Made by a program: the position numbers and the translations under genes | The notes under the pieces: generated by a model | Told to the model about the DNA's origin: nothing | Databases searched by the model: none | What the model saw: only the letters and a program-made list of their open reading frames with translations | In this document: piece by piece, positions 8,101 through 16,689 of the stretch | Numbering within the stretch: position 1 is the stretch's first letter | Layout of the letters: each line of letters starts with the position of its first letter | From: Lachnospiraceae bacterium AF51-6-b8A | GTDB taxonomy: Bacteria; Bacillota; Clostridia; Lachnospirales; Lachnospiraceae | DNA length: 64,000 nucleotides | NCBI GenBank assembly: GCA_027682585.1 | Contig: JAQCZH010000005.1 | Location: 42,808-106,807, forward strand | Direction: 5' to 3'

Positions 8101-8961
8101 GTGCAAACAGAAATTTTATACGAGGACAGAGATCTCTTTGTCTGCTACAAACCGGCGGGATTCGCCGCCCAGACAGCCTCTGTCACGCAGGCAGACCTGG
8201 TCTCGGAACTAAAGAACTACCGCGAGAAGCGGGGAGAGCCGGATTATATTGGTCTGATTGGCCGTCTGGATCAGCCGGTCGAGGGTCTTATGGTGATTGC
8301 TAAGAGTCCGCAGGCTGCCAGGAAGTTGGAAGCGGCTCAGGCAGCAGGCAGGATCAACAAGTATTATCTGGCGGTGACCCAGGGACTGCCGAAGCGAACC
8401 GGCTCTTGGCAGGAGGCGTCCTTATCTGATTCTGCGGACCGTGGACAGAGGGCGGATTTGTCTGGCTTTGAACGTGGGAGCGATGAAGGACAGACAGGGA
8501 AATCAGGGACAAGTGGCTCCGAGTCATATGATGAGGAAAAGGAGAAGGGGAAATTTGACCAGGGAGAAGAATGGATTTATCTGGAGAATAACATGATTCT
8601 CCCTGTCCGGGGCAGGAGTGCCCGCCTGGTTGCGGTGGGAGGCGGCGGAGCCAAGAAGGCTCGCCTGGAGTACCGGATGATAGATTGTATGAAGACAAAA
8701 GACGGTCGGCTACTGGCCCTGCTTCGCATTCATCTGCTGACCGGACGCCGCCACCAGATTCGCCTGCAGTTGTCCGGTCTGGGCAGCCCCATCCTGGGTG
8801 ACAGCAAGTACGGGGCCGATCCCAATGGCCGGCCGCTGGCCCTCTGCGCCTGTCGGCTGGCCTTCCTCCACCCGCGGACAGGGGAGAGGATGGAGTATGA
8901 GATTGTACCAAGGGGGCTGGATTTTGGGAGGTTTAAAGATTTCCTTGTGGAAATGTTGTGA
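8101..8961 (+). CDS. RluA-family pseudouridine synthase
   Basis: Converts uridine to pseudouridine in rRNA or tRNA. The protein (286 residues) starts at a GTG and contains the RluA catalytic motif as GRLDQPVEGL, with the catalytic aspartate in RLD, and the later RHQIRLQLS and GDSKYG motifs. No S4 domain precedes the catalytic part. A charged, low-complexity insert of about 50 residues (near 102-155, rich in S, G, D, E, K) separates two halves of the catalytic fold, which is unusual. The usual HRLD is GRLD here. The substrate uridine cannot be assigned. The stop codon overlaps the GTG of the next small ORF. Confidence 0.85.
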   Translation: MQTEILYEDRDLFVCYKPAGFAAQTASVTQADLVSELKNYREKRGEPDYIGLIGRLDQPVEGLMVIAKSPQAARKLEAAQAAGRINKYYLAVTQGLPKRTGSWQEASLSDSADRGQRADLSGFERGSDEGQTGKSGTSGSESYDEEKEKGKFDQGEEWIYLENNMILPVRGRSARLVAVGGGGAKKARLEYRMIDCMKTKDGRLLALLRIHLLTGRRHQIRLQLSGLGSPILGDSKYGADPNGRPLALCACRLAFLHPRTGERMEYEIVPRGLDFGRFKDFLVEML

Positions 8962-9176
8962 AAACGATTTTTGATATTGCCGAGCAGTTAGCTGCTGAAT
9001 TTCCAGAGTACAAAGACAGGATGGAATATGCAGGGGAATCTTTCATTCTATTTGAAGTAAGATTTGATATGGCTGTTGTTACAAAAGATTTAGACAGCAT
9101 TAAAACAATAAAGCTGCAAATGGAGAAACTTCCTGAATCGAAAAAGGAGGAAATAGGGATGATGTGTGCCACTTGA
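8958..9176 (+). CDS. Small hypothetical protein
   Basis: A 72-residue open frame starting at a GTG that overlaps the stop codon of the pseudouridine synthase gene. I do not recognise the family. It reads as a soluble mixed alpha/beta protein with many acidic and lysine residues (start KTIFDIAEQLAAEFPEY, then a long helix DLDSIKTIKLQMEKLPES). Base composition is clearly more AT-rich than either neighbour, which suggests a recent arrival or a remnant of a longer gene. The ribosome binding site is weak (GGAAAT), and translational coupling to the upstream gene is possible. It may not be expressed. Confidence 0.45.
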   Translation: MKTIFDIAEQLAAEFPEYKDRMEYAGESFILFEVRFDMAVVTKDLDSIKTIKLQMEKLPESKKEEIGMMCAT

Positions 9177-9220
9177 AAGAGAAATTCATCATTTGCGGAT
9201 TATTGGAAAGAGAGGAACGC

Positions 9221-9928
9221 GTGAACTTATACATCATCCGTCACGGACAGACCAATATGAATGTTCTGCACCGCATGCAGGGAAGGACGGACACCAGACT
9301 CAATGACAAGGGAAGGCTGCAGGCCAGAGAGGCGGCAGACTTTCTTCGCAAGAAGGGGATTGTCCCGGATCGGATCATTGTCAGTCCCCTGGATCGGGCC
9401 AGAGAGACGGCGGAGATTGTCTCCGGCAGGCCCAGAGATTTTCAGGAGCCGGACGATCGGATCATTGAGATGTGCTTTGGAGAGGCGGAGGGCAAGCCAA
9501 ATGAAGAGCTGGCCCGGGGCTTCTATGAGTCCTTCTTTCGGACCGTCGTTGACTATGAGCCGCCGATTGGGGCGGAGAGTTACGAGGAACTCTTCACCCG
9601 CATCTCAGATTTTGTGGAGGACTTGCGAAATCAGTATGTTCTATGTGTAAATAGGAGAACTGTGGCAAGCGATCGCGAGGTGCCTACGGTTTTTGTCGTC
9701 TCTCACGGGGCAGCCCTGCACGCCCTGTTGGCCTATGTCGGCCATGTGGAACGGAGGGACTTCTGGAAGATTGATGTCAACAACTGCGCCGTCTTTCAGG
9801 TGTTCCTCTCCGATCAGAAGCGTCAGCCTGACGGCAGGCCGGGAAGTGATTATGAGGACCATTTTATCAGGATTTACGAGGGCTTTGGCCATGGACACTA
9901 CCTGAATATGACGACTCGGGATCAGTGA
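9221..9928 (+). CDS. Histidine phosphatase (phosphoglycerate mutase) family protein
   Basis: A 235-residue member of the phosphoglycerate mutase-like superfamily. The catalytic RHGQTN motif is at residues 6-11, and the second histidine is in VSHGAALHAL; DRARETAEI and EMCFGEAEG provide the other phosphate-pocket residues. The GTG at 9221 is chosen because LYIIRHG strands begin at the very N-terminus in this family and AGAGAGG precedes it. Members are mostly broad phosphatases rather than glycolytic mutases when found outside glycolytic clusters, so I do not assign a substrate. It is followed by about 300 bases before proS. Confidence 0.85.
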   Translation: MNLYIIRHGQTNMNVLHRMQGRTDTRLNDKGRLQAREAADFLRKKGIVPDRIIVSPLDRARETAEIVSGRPRDFQEPDDRIIEMCFGEAEGKPNEELARGFYESFFRTVVDYEPPIGAESYEELFTRISDFVEDLRNQYVLCVNRRTVASDREVPTVFVVSHGAALHALLAYVGHVERRDFWKIDVNNCAVFQVFLSDQKRQPDGRPGSDYEDHFIRIYEGFGHGHYLNMTTRDQ

Positions 9929-10110
9929 GCGCGGCAGGTGCTCTGCGCTGCGGATGGCGAAAGAGGCAGGACGAAGCTGAGGCAGTACAGGATAAGATGA
10001 GATGTATGGTAATGGAGTAGGGCGGCAGAGAGGGCAAAGAGGCTGCGGTTTGCCAGGGGTAAATGCGGTTGGACATACGCGCAGACGGACAAGTTGTCGG
10101 TAAGCTCAGA

Positions 10111-10139
10111 TTGACAGAAAATAGAGCATTTTTTAGAAT
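10111..10139 (+). promoter_or_regulatory. Sigma-A promoter for proS-cca
   Basis: TTGACA at 10111-10116 and TAGAAT at 10134-10139, spacing 17. It lies in the 295-base gap 9929-10223. The rest of that gap holds no open frame that I support. I looked for the T-box sequence that often controls aminoacyl-tRNA synthetase genes and did not find it. Confidence 0.75.
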
Positions 10140-10223
10140 AGTGCAGTAAATGCCCGCAAGAACCGCCGGAGAGCTGACCGCTGGTGTGCCAGTCGATGGC
10201 GGAAGGGCATGTAAGGAGAGATC

Positions 10224-11663
10224 ATGGCTAAGGATAAGAAGTTTGTCGAGGAGATCACACCCAGAAGTGAGGATTTTGCCCAGTGGTATACCGATGTGGT
10301 GAAGAAGGCGGAGCTGATGCAGTACTCCTCTCTCAGGGGCTTTATGATCTATAAGCCGCTCGGCTATGCGATCTGGGAGAATATCCAGAAGAATATGGAC
10401 GCTATGTTCAAGGAGACCGGCGTGGAGAATGTCTACATGCCCATGCTGATTCCGGAGAGTCTCCTCGATAAAGAAGCGGATCATGTTGAGGGCTTCGCTC
10501 CGGAAGTGGCCTGGGTGACCAAGGGTGGTACGCAGCCCCTGCAGGAGCGACTGGCCATTCGGCCGACTTCAGAGACCCTCTTCTGTGATCTCTATTCCAC
10601 CATAGTTCAATCCTATCGTGACCTGCCCAAGGTATATAATCAGTGGTGCTCTGTCGTCCGCTGGGAGAAGACTACCCGGCCCTTCCTGCGCTCCTCTGAA
10701 TTCCTCTGGCAGGAGGGACACACGGCCCACGCAACAGCTGCGGAGGCCGAGACAAGAACCATTCAGATGCTGAATCTCTATGCGGATTTCTGTGAGAAAT
10801 ACCTGGCGATTCCTGTGGTTAAGGGGCGCAAGACCGATAAGGAGAAGTTCGCCGGGGCAGAGGCAACCTACACCATTGAGACCCTGATGCACGACGGCAA
10901 GGCTTTGCAGTCCGGAACTTCCCACAATTTCGGGGATGGTTTTGCGAGAGCTTACGGAATTCAGTACACAGATAAGAATAATCAGTTGCAGTATGTTCAT
11001 CAGACTTCCTGGGGTGTGTCGACCCGCCTGATCGGGGCGATTATCATGGTGCACGGCGATGATTCCGGCCTGGTTCTGCCCCCCCGTATCGCTCCTACGC
11101 AGATTGTCATTGTGCCTGTCATGCAGCAGAAGGCGGGTGTTCTTGAAAAGGCTGAAGAACTGCGTCATACGTTGAAAGAAGCCGGATTTTCTGTCAGAGT
11201 TGATGACTCAGATAAGACACCCGGCTGGAAATTTGCGGAGGCGGAGATGCGGGGGATCCCTCTTCGCATTGAGGTTGGGCCCAAGGATATAGAGAAGGGG
11301 CAGGTCGTTATGGTGCGCCGCGACACCCGTGAGAAGGTGTTTGTTCCTATGGATGAGCTTACAAAAGAGACGGGACAGATTCTTGCCAAGGAACAGGAGG
11401 ATATGCTTGCGCGGGCCAGGGACTTCCTGAACAGCCACATTTCCGACGCACACGACTACGAGGAGTTCAAGGATGCGGTTGAGAACAAGCCGGGCTTCAT
11501 TCGCGGGATGTGGTGCGGCGACGCGGCCTGTGAGGACAAGATTAAGGAGGATACCACAGCGACCAGCCGCTGCATGCCCTTTGACGAAGAGGCCATTGAC
11601 GGCAAATGTGTCTGCTGCGGAAAACCTGCGCATAAGCTGGTCTACTGGGGTAAGGCGTATTGA
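10224..11663 (+). CDS. proS: Prolyl-tRNA synthetase, short archaeal/eukaryotic-like type
   Basis: Charges tRNA-Pro with proline. At 479 residues it is the short type 3 form, without the editing insertion found between motifs 2 and 3 of the longer bacterial enzyme. Class II motifs are visible: AIRPTSETL, the motif 2 region [17 protein letters not shown] with [10 protein letters not shown], and motif 3 near the [16 protein letters not shown] segment. An anticodon-binding domain (about 290-390) and a C-terminal domain with paired cysteines (CGDAAC, CVCCG) follow. ATG at 10224 has an AAGGAGAG upstream. It overlaps the cca gene by one base. Without the INS editing domain, trans-editing by a separate protein may be needed. 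Confidence 0.95.
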   Translation: MAKDKKFVEEITPRSEDFAQWYTDVVKKAELMQYSSLRGFMIYKPLGYAIWENIQKNMDAMFKETGVENVYMPMLIPESLLDKEADHVEGFAPEVAWVTKGGTQPLQERLAIRPTSETLFCDLYSTIVQSYRDLPKVYNQWCSVVRWEKTTRPFLRSSEFLWQEGHTAHATAAEAETRTIQMLNLYADFCEKYLAIPVVKGRKTDKEKFAGAEATYTIETLMHDGKALQSGTSHNFGDGFARAYGIQYTDKNNQLQYVHQTSWGVSTRLIGAIIMVHGDDSGLVLPPRIAPTQIVIVPVMQQKAGVLEKAEELRHTLKEAGFSVRVDDSDKTPGWKFAEAEMRGIPLRIEVGPKDIEKGQVVMVRRDTREKVFVPMDELTKETGQILAKEQEDMLARARDFLNSHISDAHDYEEFKDAVENKPGFIRGMWCGDAACEDKIKEDTTATSRCMPFDEEAIDGKCVCCGKPAHKLVYWGKAY

Positions 11664-13033
11664 TGAGAGATGACCGGAATCAGACAATGGAGCTGCCGGC
11701 TCCTGTGCGGCAGATCATTCACAGATTGGAGACAGCTGGTCATGAGGCCTATGCGGTTGGCGGATGCGTCCGGGACTCTTTTGTCCCCGGGCGCATTCCC
11801 GATGATTGGGATATTACCAGTTCAGCGAAGCCGCGGGAGATCAAGGCGCTCTTTGCCCATACCATCGACACGGGGATCCGGCATGGGACAGTGACCGTCA
11901 TGCTGGATCATGTGGGCTATGAAGTGACGACTTACCGCATCGACGGGGAGTATCTGGATGGACGCCACCCCAGAGAGGTCCGTTTTACACCCAGTCTTAC
12001 CGAAGATTTAAAACGGCGGGATTTTACAATCAATGCCATGGCCTACCATCCCGATCGGGGGCTGGTGGATGAATTTGATGGACTTGGAGATTTGAGGAGA
12101 AAACGGATTCGCTGTGTGGGAGATCCTCGTCAGAGGTTTACAGAGGATGCGCTTCGCATGTTAAGAGCGGTTCGCTTTGCGGCTCAGTTGGATTTCACAC
12201 TTGATAGGGAAACGGCGGCAGCGATCCGAGAACTGGCGCCGAACCTGAAGAAGGTCTCGGCAGAGCGTGTTCGGGCGGAACTGATGAAGACCATTTGTTC
12301 CGTTCATCCGGCCTGCCTTGAGATGGCCTATGAATTGGGGCTTACAGCCGTTTTCCTGCCGGAGTTTGATGCCTGTATGAGGACGCCGCAGAATACGCCA
12401 CATCACTTCACCGATGTGGGTCATCACACCCTGCTGGTCATGCAGGGGGTGTCAGATGACCCGGTTCTGCGTCTGGCCGCTCTTCTTCATGATATCGCCA
12501 AACCTGTCTGCAGAACGACAGATGCGCAGGGGGTGGACCACTTCAAGGGGCATCCGGAGGAGGGGGCTAAGATGGCCAGGAGGATTCTCAGACGTCTGCG
12601 CTTTGACAAGGAGACGATCGAAAGAGTAGTTCAGCTGGTCCGCTGTCATGATGAGCGGCCCGATGCGGATCTTAGGTCAGTTCGCCGGGCAATGGTTCGG
12701 ATAGGGATGCAGGCGTTTCCCAGGCTCTTTGCCCTGAAGAGGGCAGATATGCTGGCGCAGAGTGATTATAGACGCAGGGAAAAGCTGGCTCAGATTGATG
12801 ACTTCGAGTGCCTGAGAGAGCAGATTCTGCAGAAGAAGGAGGCCCTGTCCGTAGGTGATCTGGCTATATCCGGCAGAGACCTTCTGGAGATGGGGCTTCC
12901 TCAGGGAAGGCAGGTGGGAGAAGTCCTGGCAGCCCTCTTAGAGGACGTCTTAGAGGAGCCCGCGCACAATCAGCCGGACTATTTGAGAAAGAGAAGCCGG
13001 GAAATTCTCTTAAATCGGGAGAAAAGCCTGTAA
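11663..13033 (+). CDS. cca: CCA tRNA nucleotidyltransferase with HD domain
   Basis: Adds or repairs the 3' CCA end of tRNAs using CTP and ATP. The 456 residues contain the class II nucleotidyltransferase head: GGCVRD at 33-38 and the catalytic DWD at 48-50, the [12 protein letters not shown] motif, then the neck and body ([24 protein letters not shown]). An HD domain follows ([11 protein letters not shown], then a later CHDERPDAD), as in many Firmicutes enzymes. The ATG at 11663 overlaps the proS stop codon as TGATG; a TTG three bases earlier is also possible. Co-translation with proS links two steps of tRNA supply. A terminator overlaps its stop codon. Confidence 0.94.
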   Translation: MRDDRNQTMELPAPVRQIIHRLETAGHEAYAVGGCVRDSFVPGRIPDDWDITSSAKPREIKALFAHTIDTGIRHGTVTVMLDHVGYEVTTYRIDGEYLDGRHPREVRFTPSLTEDLKRRDFTINAMAYHPDRGLVDEFDGLGDLRRKRIRCVGDPRQRFTEDALRMLRAVRFAAQLDFTLDRETAAAIRELAPNLKKVSAERVRAELMKTICSVHPACLEMAYELGLTAVFLPEFDACMRTPQNTPHHFTDVGHHTLLVMQGVSDDPVLRLAALLHDIAKPVCRTTDAQGVDHFKGHPEEGAKMARRILRRLRFDKETIERVVQLVRCHDERPDADLRSVRRAMVRIGMQAFPRLFALKRADMLAQSDYRRREKLAQIDDFECLREQILQKKEALSVGDLAISGRDLLEMGLPQGRQVGEVLAALLEDVLEEPAHNQPDYLRKRSREILLNREKSL

Positions 13034-13046
13034 AACAGGGCTTTTT
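13022..13046 (+). terminator. Terminator overlapping the end of cca
   Basis: AAAAGCC and GGCTTTT arms with a TGT/ACA inner helix and one bulged G, then TTTTT. It overlaps the last codons of cca and immediately precedes the hup promoter. Confidence 0.7.
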
Positions 13047-13047
13047 C

Positions 13048-13076
13048 TTGACAAGCAAAATAAAATCAATTATAAA
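13048..13076 (+). promoter_or_regulatory. Sigma-A promoter for hup
   Basis: TTGACA at 13048-13053 and TATAAA at 13071-13076 with a 17-base AT-rich spacer. It gives a leader of about 60 bases ending in AGGAGG before the hup start. Confidence 0.85.
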
Positions 13077-13140
13077 GGGTTTATACGATTCGGGGGAGAA
13101 CCCAAGGAGAATCGGCACTGTTAATATAGGAGGAATCAAA

Positions 13141-13416
13141 ATGAACAAGACTGAGTTAGTTGCAGCAATTGCAGAGCAGGCTGATCTGTCCAAGAAGGAC
13201 GCAGAGGCAGCGCTGAAGGCATTCACCGACGTTGTATCTGAGGGCCTCAAGAAGGGCGAGAAGATCCAGCTTGTCGGCTTCGGCACCTTTGAGGTTTCCG
13301 AGAGATCTGCGAGAACCGGACGCAATCCCCAGACCGGCAAGACGATGAAGATCGCTGCTTCCAAGGCGCCTAAGTTCAAGGCAGGCAAGGCACTGAAGGA
13401 TGCGGTGAACAAGTAA
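13141..13416 (+). CDS. hup: HU-family DNA-binding protein
   Basis: A 91-residue histone-like protein that binds and bends DNA as a dimer in the nucleoid. It starts [12 protein letters not shown], has the helical N-terminus, the GFGTFEV turn at about residues 46-52 and the beta-arm region [10 protein letters not shown], then the C-terminal [14 protein letters not shown], all canonical for bacterial HU. The ATG at 13141 has AGGAGG eight bases upstream, and a consensus promoter drives it, as expected for an abundant protein. The hup-rqcP order is conserved in Firmicutes. Upstream in-frame codons are excluded because the promoter lies within them. Confidence 0.97.
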   Translation: MNKTELVAAIAEQADLSKKDAEAALKAFTDVVSEGLKKGEKIQLVGFGTFEVSERSARTGRNPQTGKTMKIAASKAPKFKAGKALKDAVNK

Positions 13417-13457
13417 TTTTTCGAATCGAGCGATTTGAAAGAGACGGTCAGAAACAA

Positions 13458-13522
13458 AAAGCCGATTGCCATATAGCGCAGATGCATGCATATGCAGATG
13501 CGACATATGGAGATCGGTTTTT
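13458..13522 (+). terminator. Long-stem terminator of hup
   Basis: An extended imperfect hairpin: CCGAT/ATCGG at the base, CCATAT/ATATGG and GCGCA/TGCG further in, and a TGCATGCATATGCA loop region, followed by TTTTTC. The palindromic repeat begins six bases later. Confidence 0.8.
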
Positions 13523-13528
13523 CTTATT

Positions 13529-13645
13529 CATGACAATGGAATACTCGCAAAGTGTGCATTCCGTTGTTTACGGCGGTGGAGCACGTAAAGAGCGCGTATT
13601 CTGCGGTCAATGCCCATAGTATGCTTGCAGATACTCCATTCCATG
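13529..13645 (+). repeat. Dispersed palindromic repeat, copies 3a and 3b
   Basis: The first unit (13529-13574) is the best palindrome: CATGACAATGGAATAC, centre TCGCAAAGTGTGC, then ATTCCGTTGTTTACGG. The second (about 13597-13645) is in the opposite orientation and more diverged, recognised by CCATGGAATGGAGTAT read on the minus strand. Both lie between the hup terminator and rqcP; the remaining gap 13646-13781 shows no feature I can name. Confidence 0.65.
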
Positions 13646-13781
13646 GGGTGTGACCGGCGGTGCATTTTCCCTCTGTGACTTCTGTGACAGAATACAGGAT
13701 GGATTTTTGGATATTCCGGAAGAAAAGAGGGGAAAGGGGTATGCGCTCGAAGAAGGACAACGTTTCAGAAGGGACAGGGAT

Positions 13782-14021
13782 ATGAGGCTGGACAAGTTCC
13801 TCAAGGTTTCAAGACTGATTAAGCGCAGAACAGTGGCAAATGAGGCCTGTGACGCCGGCCGTGTGCTCGTGAATGGCAGGCCTGCCAAGGCTTCTGTCAA
13901 AGTTGCGGTGGGTGATATCATAGAGATCGCTTTCGGAAACCGCACCGTTAAAGTCCGCGTTCTGGAGATACAGGACACGACGAAGAAGGAGGAAGCCAAG
14001 GACCTCTTTGAATACCTCTGA
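13782..14021 (+). CDS. rqcP: S4-domain RNA-binding protein, RqcP (YabO) family
   Basis: A 79-residue protein made almost entirely of one S4 RNA-binding domain: MRLDKFLKVSRLIKRRTVANE, then GRVLVNGRPAKAS and VGDIIEIAFGNR. RqcP binds the obstructed 50S subunit and, with RqcH, drives C-terminal alanine tailing of stalled nascent chains. The ATG at 13782 is chosen because the S4 domain starts there and GAAGGGACAGG precedes it; a longer frame upstream has no conservation. Position between hup and divIC matches Bacillus yabO, but yabP and yabQ, which should follow, are missing. Confidence 0.88.
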   Translation: MRLDKFLKVSRLIKRRTVANEACDAGRVLVNGRPAKASVKVAVGDIIEIAFGNRTVKVRVLEIQDTTKKEEAKDLFEYL

Positions 14022-14114
14022 CTTGCCAAAACGATCCTGCGCTCCTATCATAGATGTATTCAGAGAATGCTGTTTAAGAGGCACTGGCCGGGAATCAGAT
14101 CAGGGAAGGAATTC

Positions 14115-14441
14115 ATGAGCGAAGAGTTGACATCAATCAGCGAGAAAGAAAAGCCGCAGGTCAGGAAAACCAGGCGGCGCCGACAGGCAGTCTTTGCCCT
14201 GGTGACCATGATCTTCGCGGTGGCTATGCTGGTACAGCTGACCCGCCTCTACCAGAAGCAGAGGAGTTACAAAGAGAAGGCCGCTGTCTATCAGAAAGAA
14301 CTGCTGCAGCAGCAGGAGAGAGCCAAAGAAATTGAGGATCAGGTGAACTATACGATGACAGATGCCTACACAGAGCGTGAGGCGCAGAGCAAGCTTGGGA
14401 TGGTTCATCCCAATGAGATTATCTTCCGTGAGAAGAAATAA
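14115..14441 (+). CDS. divIC: FtsB/DivIC-type septum formation protein
   Basis: A 108-residue bitopic membrane protein of the divisome. A positively charged cytoplasmic N-terminus (KTRRRRQ) precedes one membrane segment (about 33-52, ALVTMIFAVAMLVQL), then a coiled coil (LYQKQRSYKEKAAVYQKE, LLQQQERAKEIEDQV) and the short extracellular end with TEREAQSKLGMVHPNEIIF. That order is typical of FtsB/DivIC, which form a complex with FtsL and DivIB/FtsQ. ATG at 14115 with GGAAGGA upstream. In Bacillus, spoIIE lies between divIC and tilS; here tilS follows directly. Confidence 0.88.
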   Translation: MSEELTSISEKEKPQVRKTRRRRQAVFALVTMIFAVAMLVQLTRLYQKQRSYKEKAAVYQKELLQQQERAKEIEDQVNYTMTDAYTEREAQSKLGMVHPNEIIFREKK

Positions 14442-14450
14442 GGATATGAG

Positions 14451-14478
14451 GACTCGACAGTGACTTGTCGGGTCTTTT
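14451..14478 (+). terminator. Terminator after divIC
   Basis: GACTCGACA (14451-14459) pairs with TGTCGGGTC (14466-14474) around GTGACT, then TTTTC. Confidence 0.85.
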
Positions 14479-14580
14479 CTTGTCGGAGGAGGATACAGGC
14501 GGACTCGGTGGGGGCGAGGCAGGGATAAACGGAACTGCTGGAGCCCTGTCAGCAGGAGTGCGGACTGTCAGATAAAAAGT

Positions 14581-16071
14581 GTGGAGGAAGAGATTGTGGA
14601 GGATTTCGCAGAGAAGGTCTGGTCTTATGTGGTTCGGGAAGAAATGCTTGTTCCCGGAGACCATCTTCTTCTGGCGGTCTCCGGCGGAGCGGATTCGGTT
14701 GCTCTCCTGCGTCTTGCCCTTGTCTGGCGGCAGAAGTACGATCTGCGCCTGCGGGTTCTGCATGTAGAACATGGTCTTCGGGGGCAGGAGAGTCTGGAAG
14801 ACGCAGCCTGGGTTCAGAGTCTGTGCGGGAAGTACAGCCTGCCCTGTCAGGTCGTACCGGTAGAGGTGCGGGTTCTCGCGCAGGCAGAGAGACGCTCTGA
14901 GGAAGAGGCAGCTCGCGAGCTTCGCTATCGCGTTCTCGAGGAGGCGGCAGCGCGATGGGAAGACGCCAAAATCGTCTTGGCTCACAATTCAAATGATGCG
15001 GCGGAGACCTTGCTCTTTCATTTGGCCAGGGGGACCGGCCTGGAAGGGTTGTCGGCAATACCGCCCAGAAGGGGAAAGATCGTTCGTCCTCTTCTGACAG
15101 TCTCCAGGGTTGAGATAGAAGACTGGCTGCGGAGTCTGGGACAGGAATGGAGAATGGATCGAACCAACGAGGAGGATACTTACAGCCGCAATCGTATCCG
15201 CCATCAGGTTCTCCCTCCTCTTCTGCAGGAGAACGAAAGAGCCCTGGAACACATGGTGAGAACGACAGAAATCGTGAGGGAGGCGTCGGACTATATTCGA
15301 GGACAGGCAGAGAGAGTTCTGAGTCAGTATCTTCTGTCCGGCAGACAGCAGGAGGGAGGTTTGATGGAGCAGGTTTTGCCCATCCCAGCGAAGCTGGTTC
15401 TCTCTCTCGATATGCGCAGGGAGGATCCTTTCTTACAGAGGGAAATGCTGCGTCTTGCCCTGCAGACTGCGGCCGGAAGGGCCAGAGATCTGGGTTATGC
15501 GCATGTGCAGGCTTTGCTTGATCTCATGCGCGGTCAGGCGGGAAAGCAGCTGGATTTACCCTACGGTCTGCTCGTCGTTCGGGGGTATGAGAGTCTTCAG
15601 TTCTTCAGGGGGGCGCCAGACGGAGAGGAGACCGATGTCTGTCCGAAAGAGGCGAATGGAAGGGAAGGCCAAACGGACCGCATTCCCCCGGATCTTGAAG
15701 TTGGCGATGAGGGGGAGATCGCGCTCGGGAGAGATCGCTATCATTACCGCTTGCTGGAGGGCAGAGGGGAGGTGCCAAGCCGCCCTATGCCCTATACGAA
15801 GGCATTTGATTATGATAAAATCAGGACTGCTCTTCAAATTCGCCTCAGAGAGCCGCATGACCTTATCTGCATTGACGCGGTCGGACACAGGCAGAGTTTG
15901 AAGCGGTTCATGATCAATCGAAAGATCCCCGCGGGGCTCAGAGCCTCCTGTCCCCTTCTGGCGGATGGGTCTGAGATCGTCTGGCTTGTCGGATACCGGC
16001 AGAGTCAGGCCTATCAGGCGGATCGGGACACGAGAAGAATCTTAGAGATTAGGAGAGTGAAAGATGAGTGA
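14581..16071 (+). CDS. tilS: tRNA(Ile)-lysidine synthase
   Basis: Converts cytidine 34 of the minor tRNA-Ile anticodon to lysidine with ATP and lysine, so that it reads AUA. The 496-residue protein starts at a GTG and has the PP-loop SGGADS at residues 34-39, the N-terminal adenylation fold (HGLRG, AHNSNDAAETLLFHLARGTGL, RTNEEDTYSRNRIR), a central TilS domain and a C-terminal TilS_C region (KRFMINRKIPAGLR, WLVGYRQS). Long with respect to the E. coli enzyme because of an acidic linker around 345-375. Its last 8 bases overlap hpt, a conserved tilS-hpt-ftsH gene string in Firmicutes. Confidence 0.94.
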   Translation: MEEEIVEDFAEKVWSYVVREEMLVPGDHLLLAVSGGADSVALLRLALVWRQKYDLRLRVLHVEHGLRGQESLEDAAWVQSLCGKYSLPCQVVPVEVRVLAQAERRSEEEAARELRYRVLEEAAARWEDAKIVLAHNSNDAAETLLFHLARGTGLEGLSAIPPRRGKIVRPLLTVSRVEIEDWLRSLGQEWRMDRTNEEDTYSRNRIRHQVLPPLLQENERALEHMVRTTEIVREASDYIRGQAERVLSQYLLSGRQQEGGLMEQVLPIPAKLVLSLDMRREDPFLQREMLRLALQTAAGRARDLGYAHVQALLDLMRGQAGKQLDLPYGLLVVRGYESLQFFRGAPDGEETDVCPKEANGREGQTDRIPPDLEVGDEGEIALGRDRYHYRLLEGRGEVPSRPMPYTKAFDYDKIRTALQIRLREPHDLICIDAVGHRQSLKRFMINRKIPAGLRASCPLLADGSEIVWLVGYRQSQAYQADRDTRRILEIRRVKDE

Positions 16072-16591
16072 GAAGATCAGAGTGATGCTTGCGGAAAAAG
16101 AACTTGACGCAAGAATCCGGGAACTGGGTGCACAGATCAGCAGGGATTTTGAGGACAGGGAGATTTTTCTGGTCTGTATCCTGAAGGGGGCGTCCTTCTT
16201 TGCCTGTGAACTGGCCAAGCGCATTACGGTTCCTGTGATTATGGATTTCATGTCTACATCGAGCTATGGCGCCGGCACTGTCTCTTCCGGCAGCGTTGTC
16301 ATTAAGAAGGGACTGGATCTGGATCCCGCAGGCAGGGATGTGCTGATTGTTGAGGATATCATTGACTCAGGCAATACCTTTCAGTTTCTGCTCAACTGGT
16401 TCCGGGATAAGGGAGCCAAAAGCGTGCACACCTGCTGTCTTCTGGACAAACCTGACCGCCGCGAGGTTCCGGTGGAGGTTGATTACACCGGATTTTCCAT
16501 TCCGGATGAATTCGTTGTGGGCTATGGCCTGGACTACGATCAGAAATACCGCAACCTCCCCTATATCGGGGTTGTTGAACTGAATGGCTGA
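16064..16591 (+). CDS. hpt: Hypoxanthine phosphoribosyltransferase
   Basis: Salvages hypoxanthine and guanine with PRPP to give IMP and GMP in the cytoplasm. The 175 residues show the type I phosphoribosyltransferase PRPP loop VLIVEDIIDSGNT at 93-105, an N-terminal LKGA (40-43) pyrophosphate loop, and a flexible loop with MSTSSYG. The end VGYGLDYDQKYRNLPYIGV is characteristic of bacterial Hpt. The ATG overlaps the end of tilS, so translation is coupled. In Bacillus, HprT also acts with TilS as a co-activator of ftsH transcription; whether that holds here is unknown. Confidence 0.95.
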   Translation: MSEKIRVMLAEKELDARIRELGAQISRDFEDREIFLVCILKGASFFACELAKRITVPVIMDFMSTSSYGAGTVSSGSVVIKKGLDLDPAGRDVLIVEDIIDSGNTFQFLLNWFRDKGAKSVHTCCLLDKPDRREVPVEVDYTGFSIPDEFVVGYGLDYDQKYRNLPYIGVVELNG

Positions 16592-16689
16592 ACCAAAGAG
16601 AAGCGATGAAAGCGACTGGATATTGTCCTGTGGGATAAGCCGGCCGCTTTCTGCGCACGTATCGCGCCAAGCGCAGGAGAGGAGTAGTT

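Noticed and set aside
9929..10223. T-box riboswitch upstream of proS
   Set aside because: The conserved AGGGTGG-NACCGCG T-box sequence is not present, and no terminator-antiterminator pair is seen; only a promoter is supported.
13529..13645. Palindromic repeats as a CRISPR array
   Set aside because: Units are imperfect, not regularly spaced, occur in both orientations and are scattered across the window; no cas genes are present.
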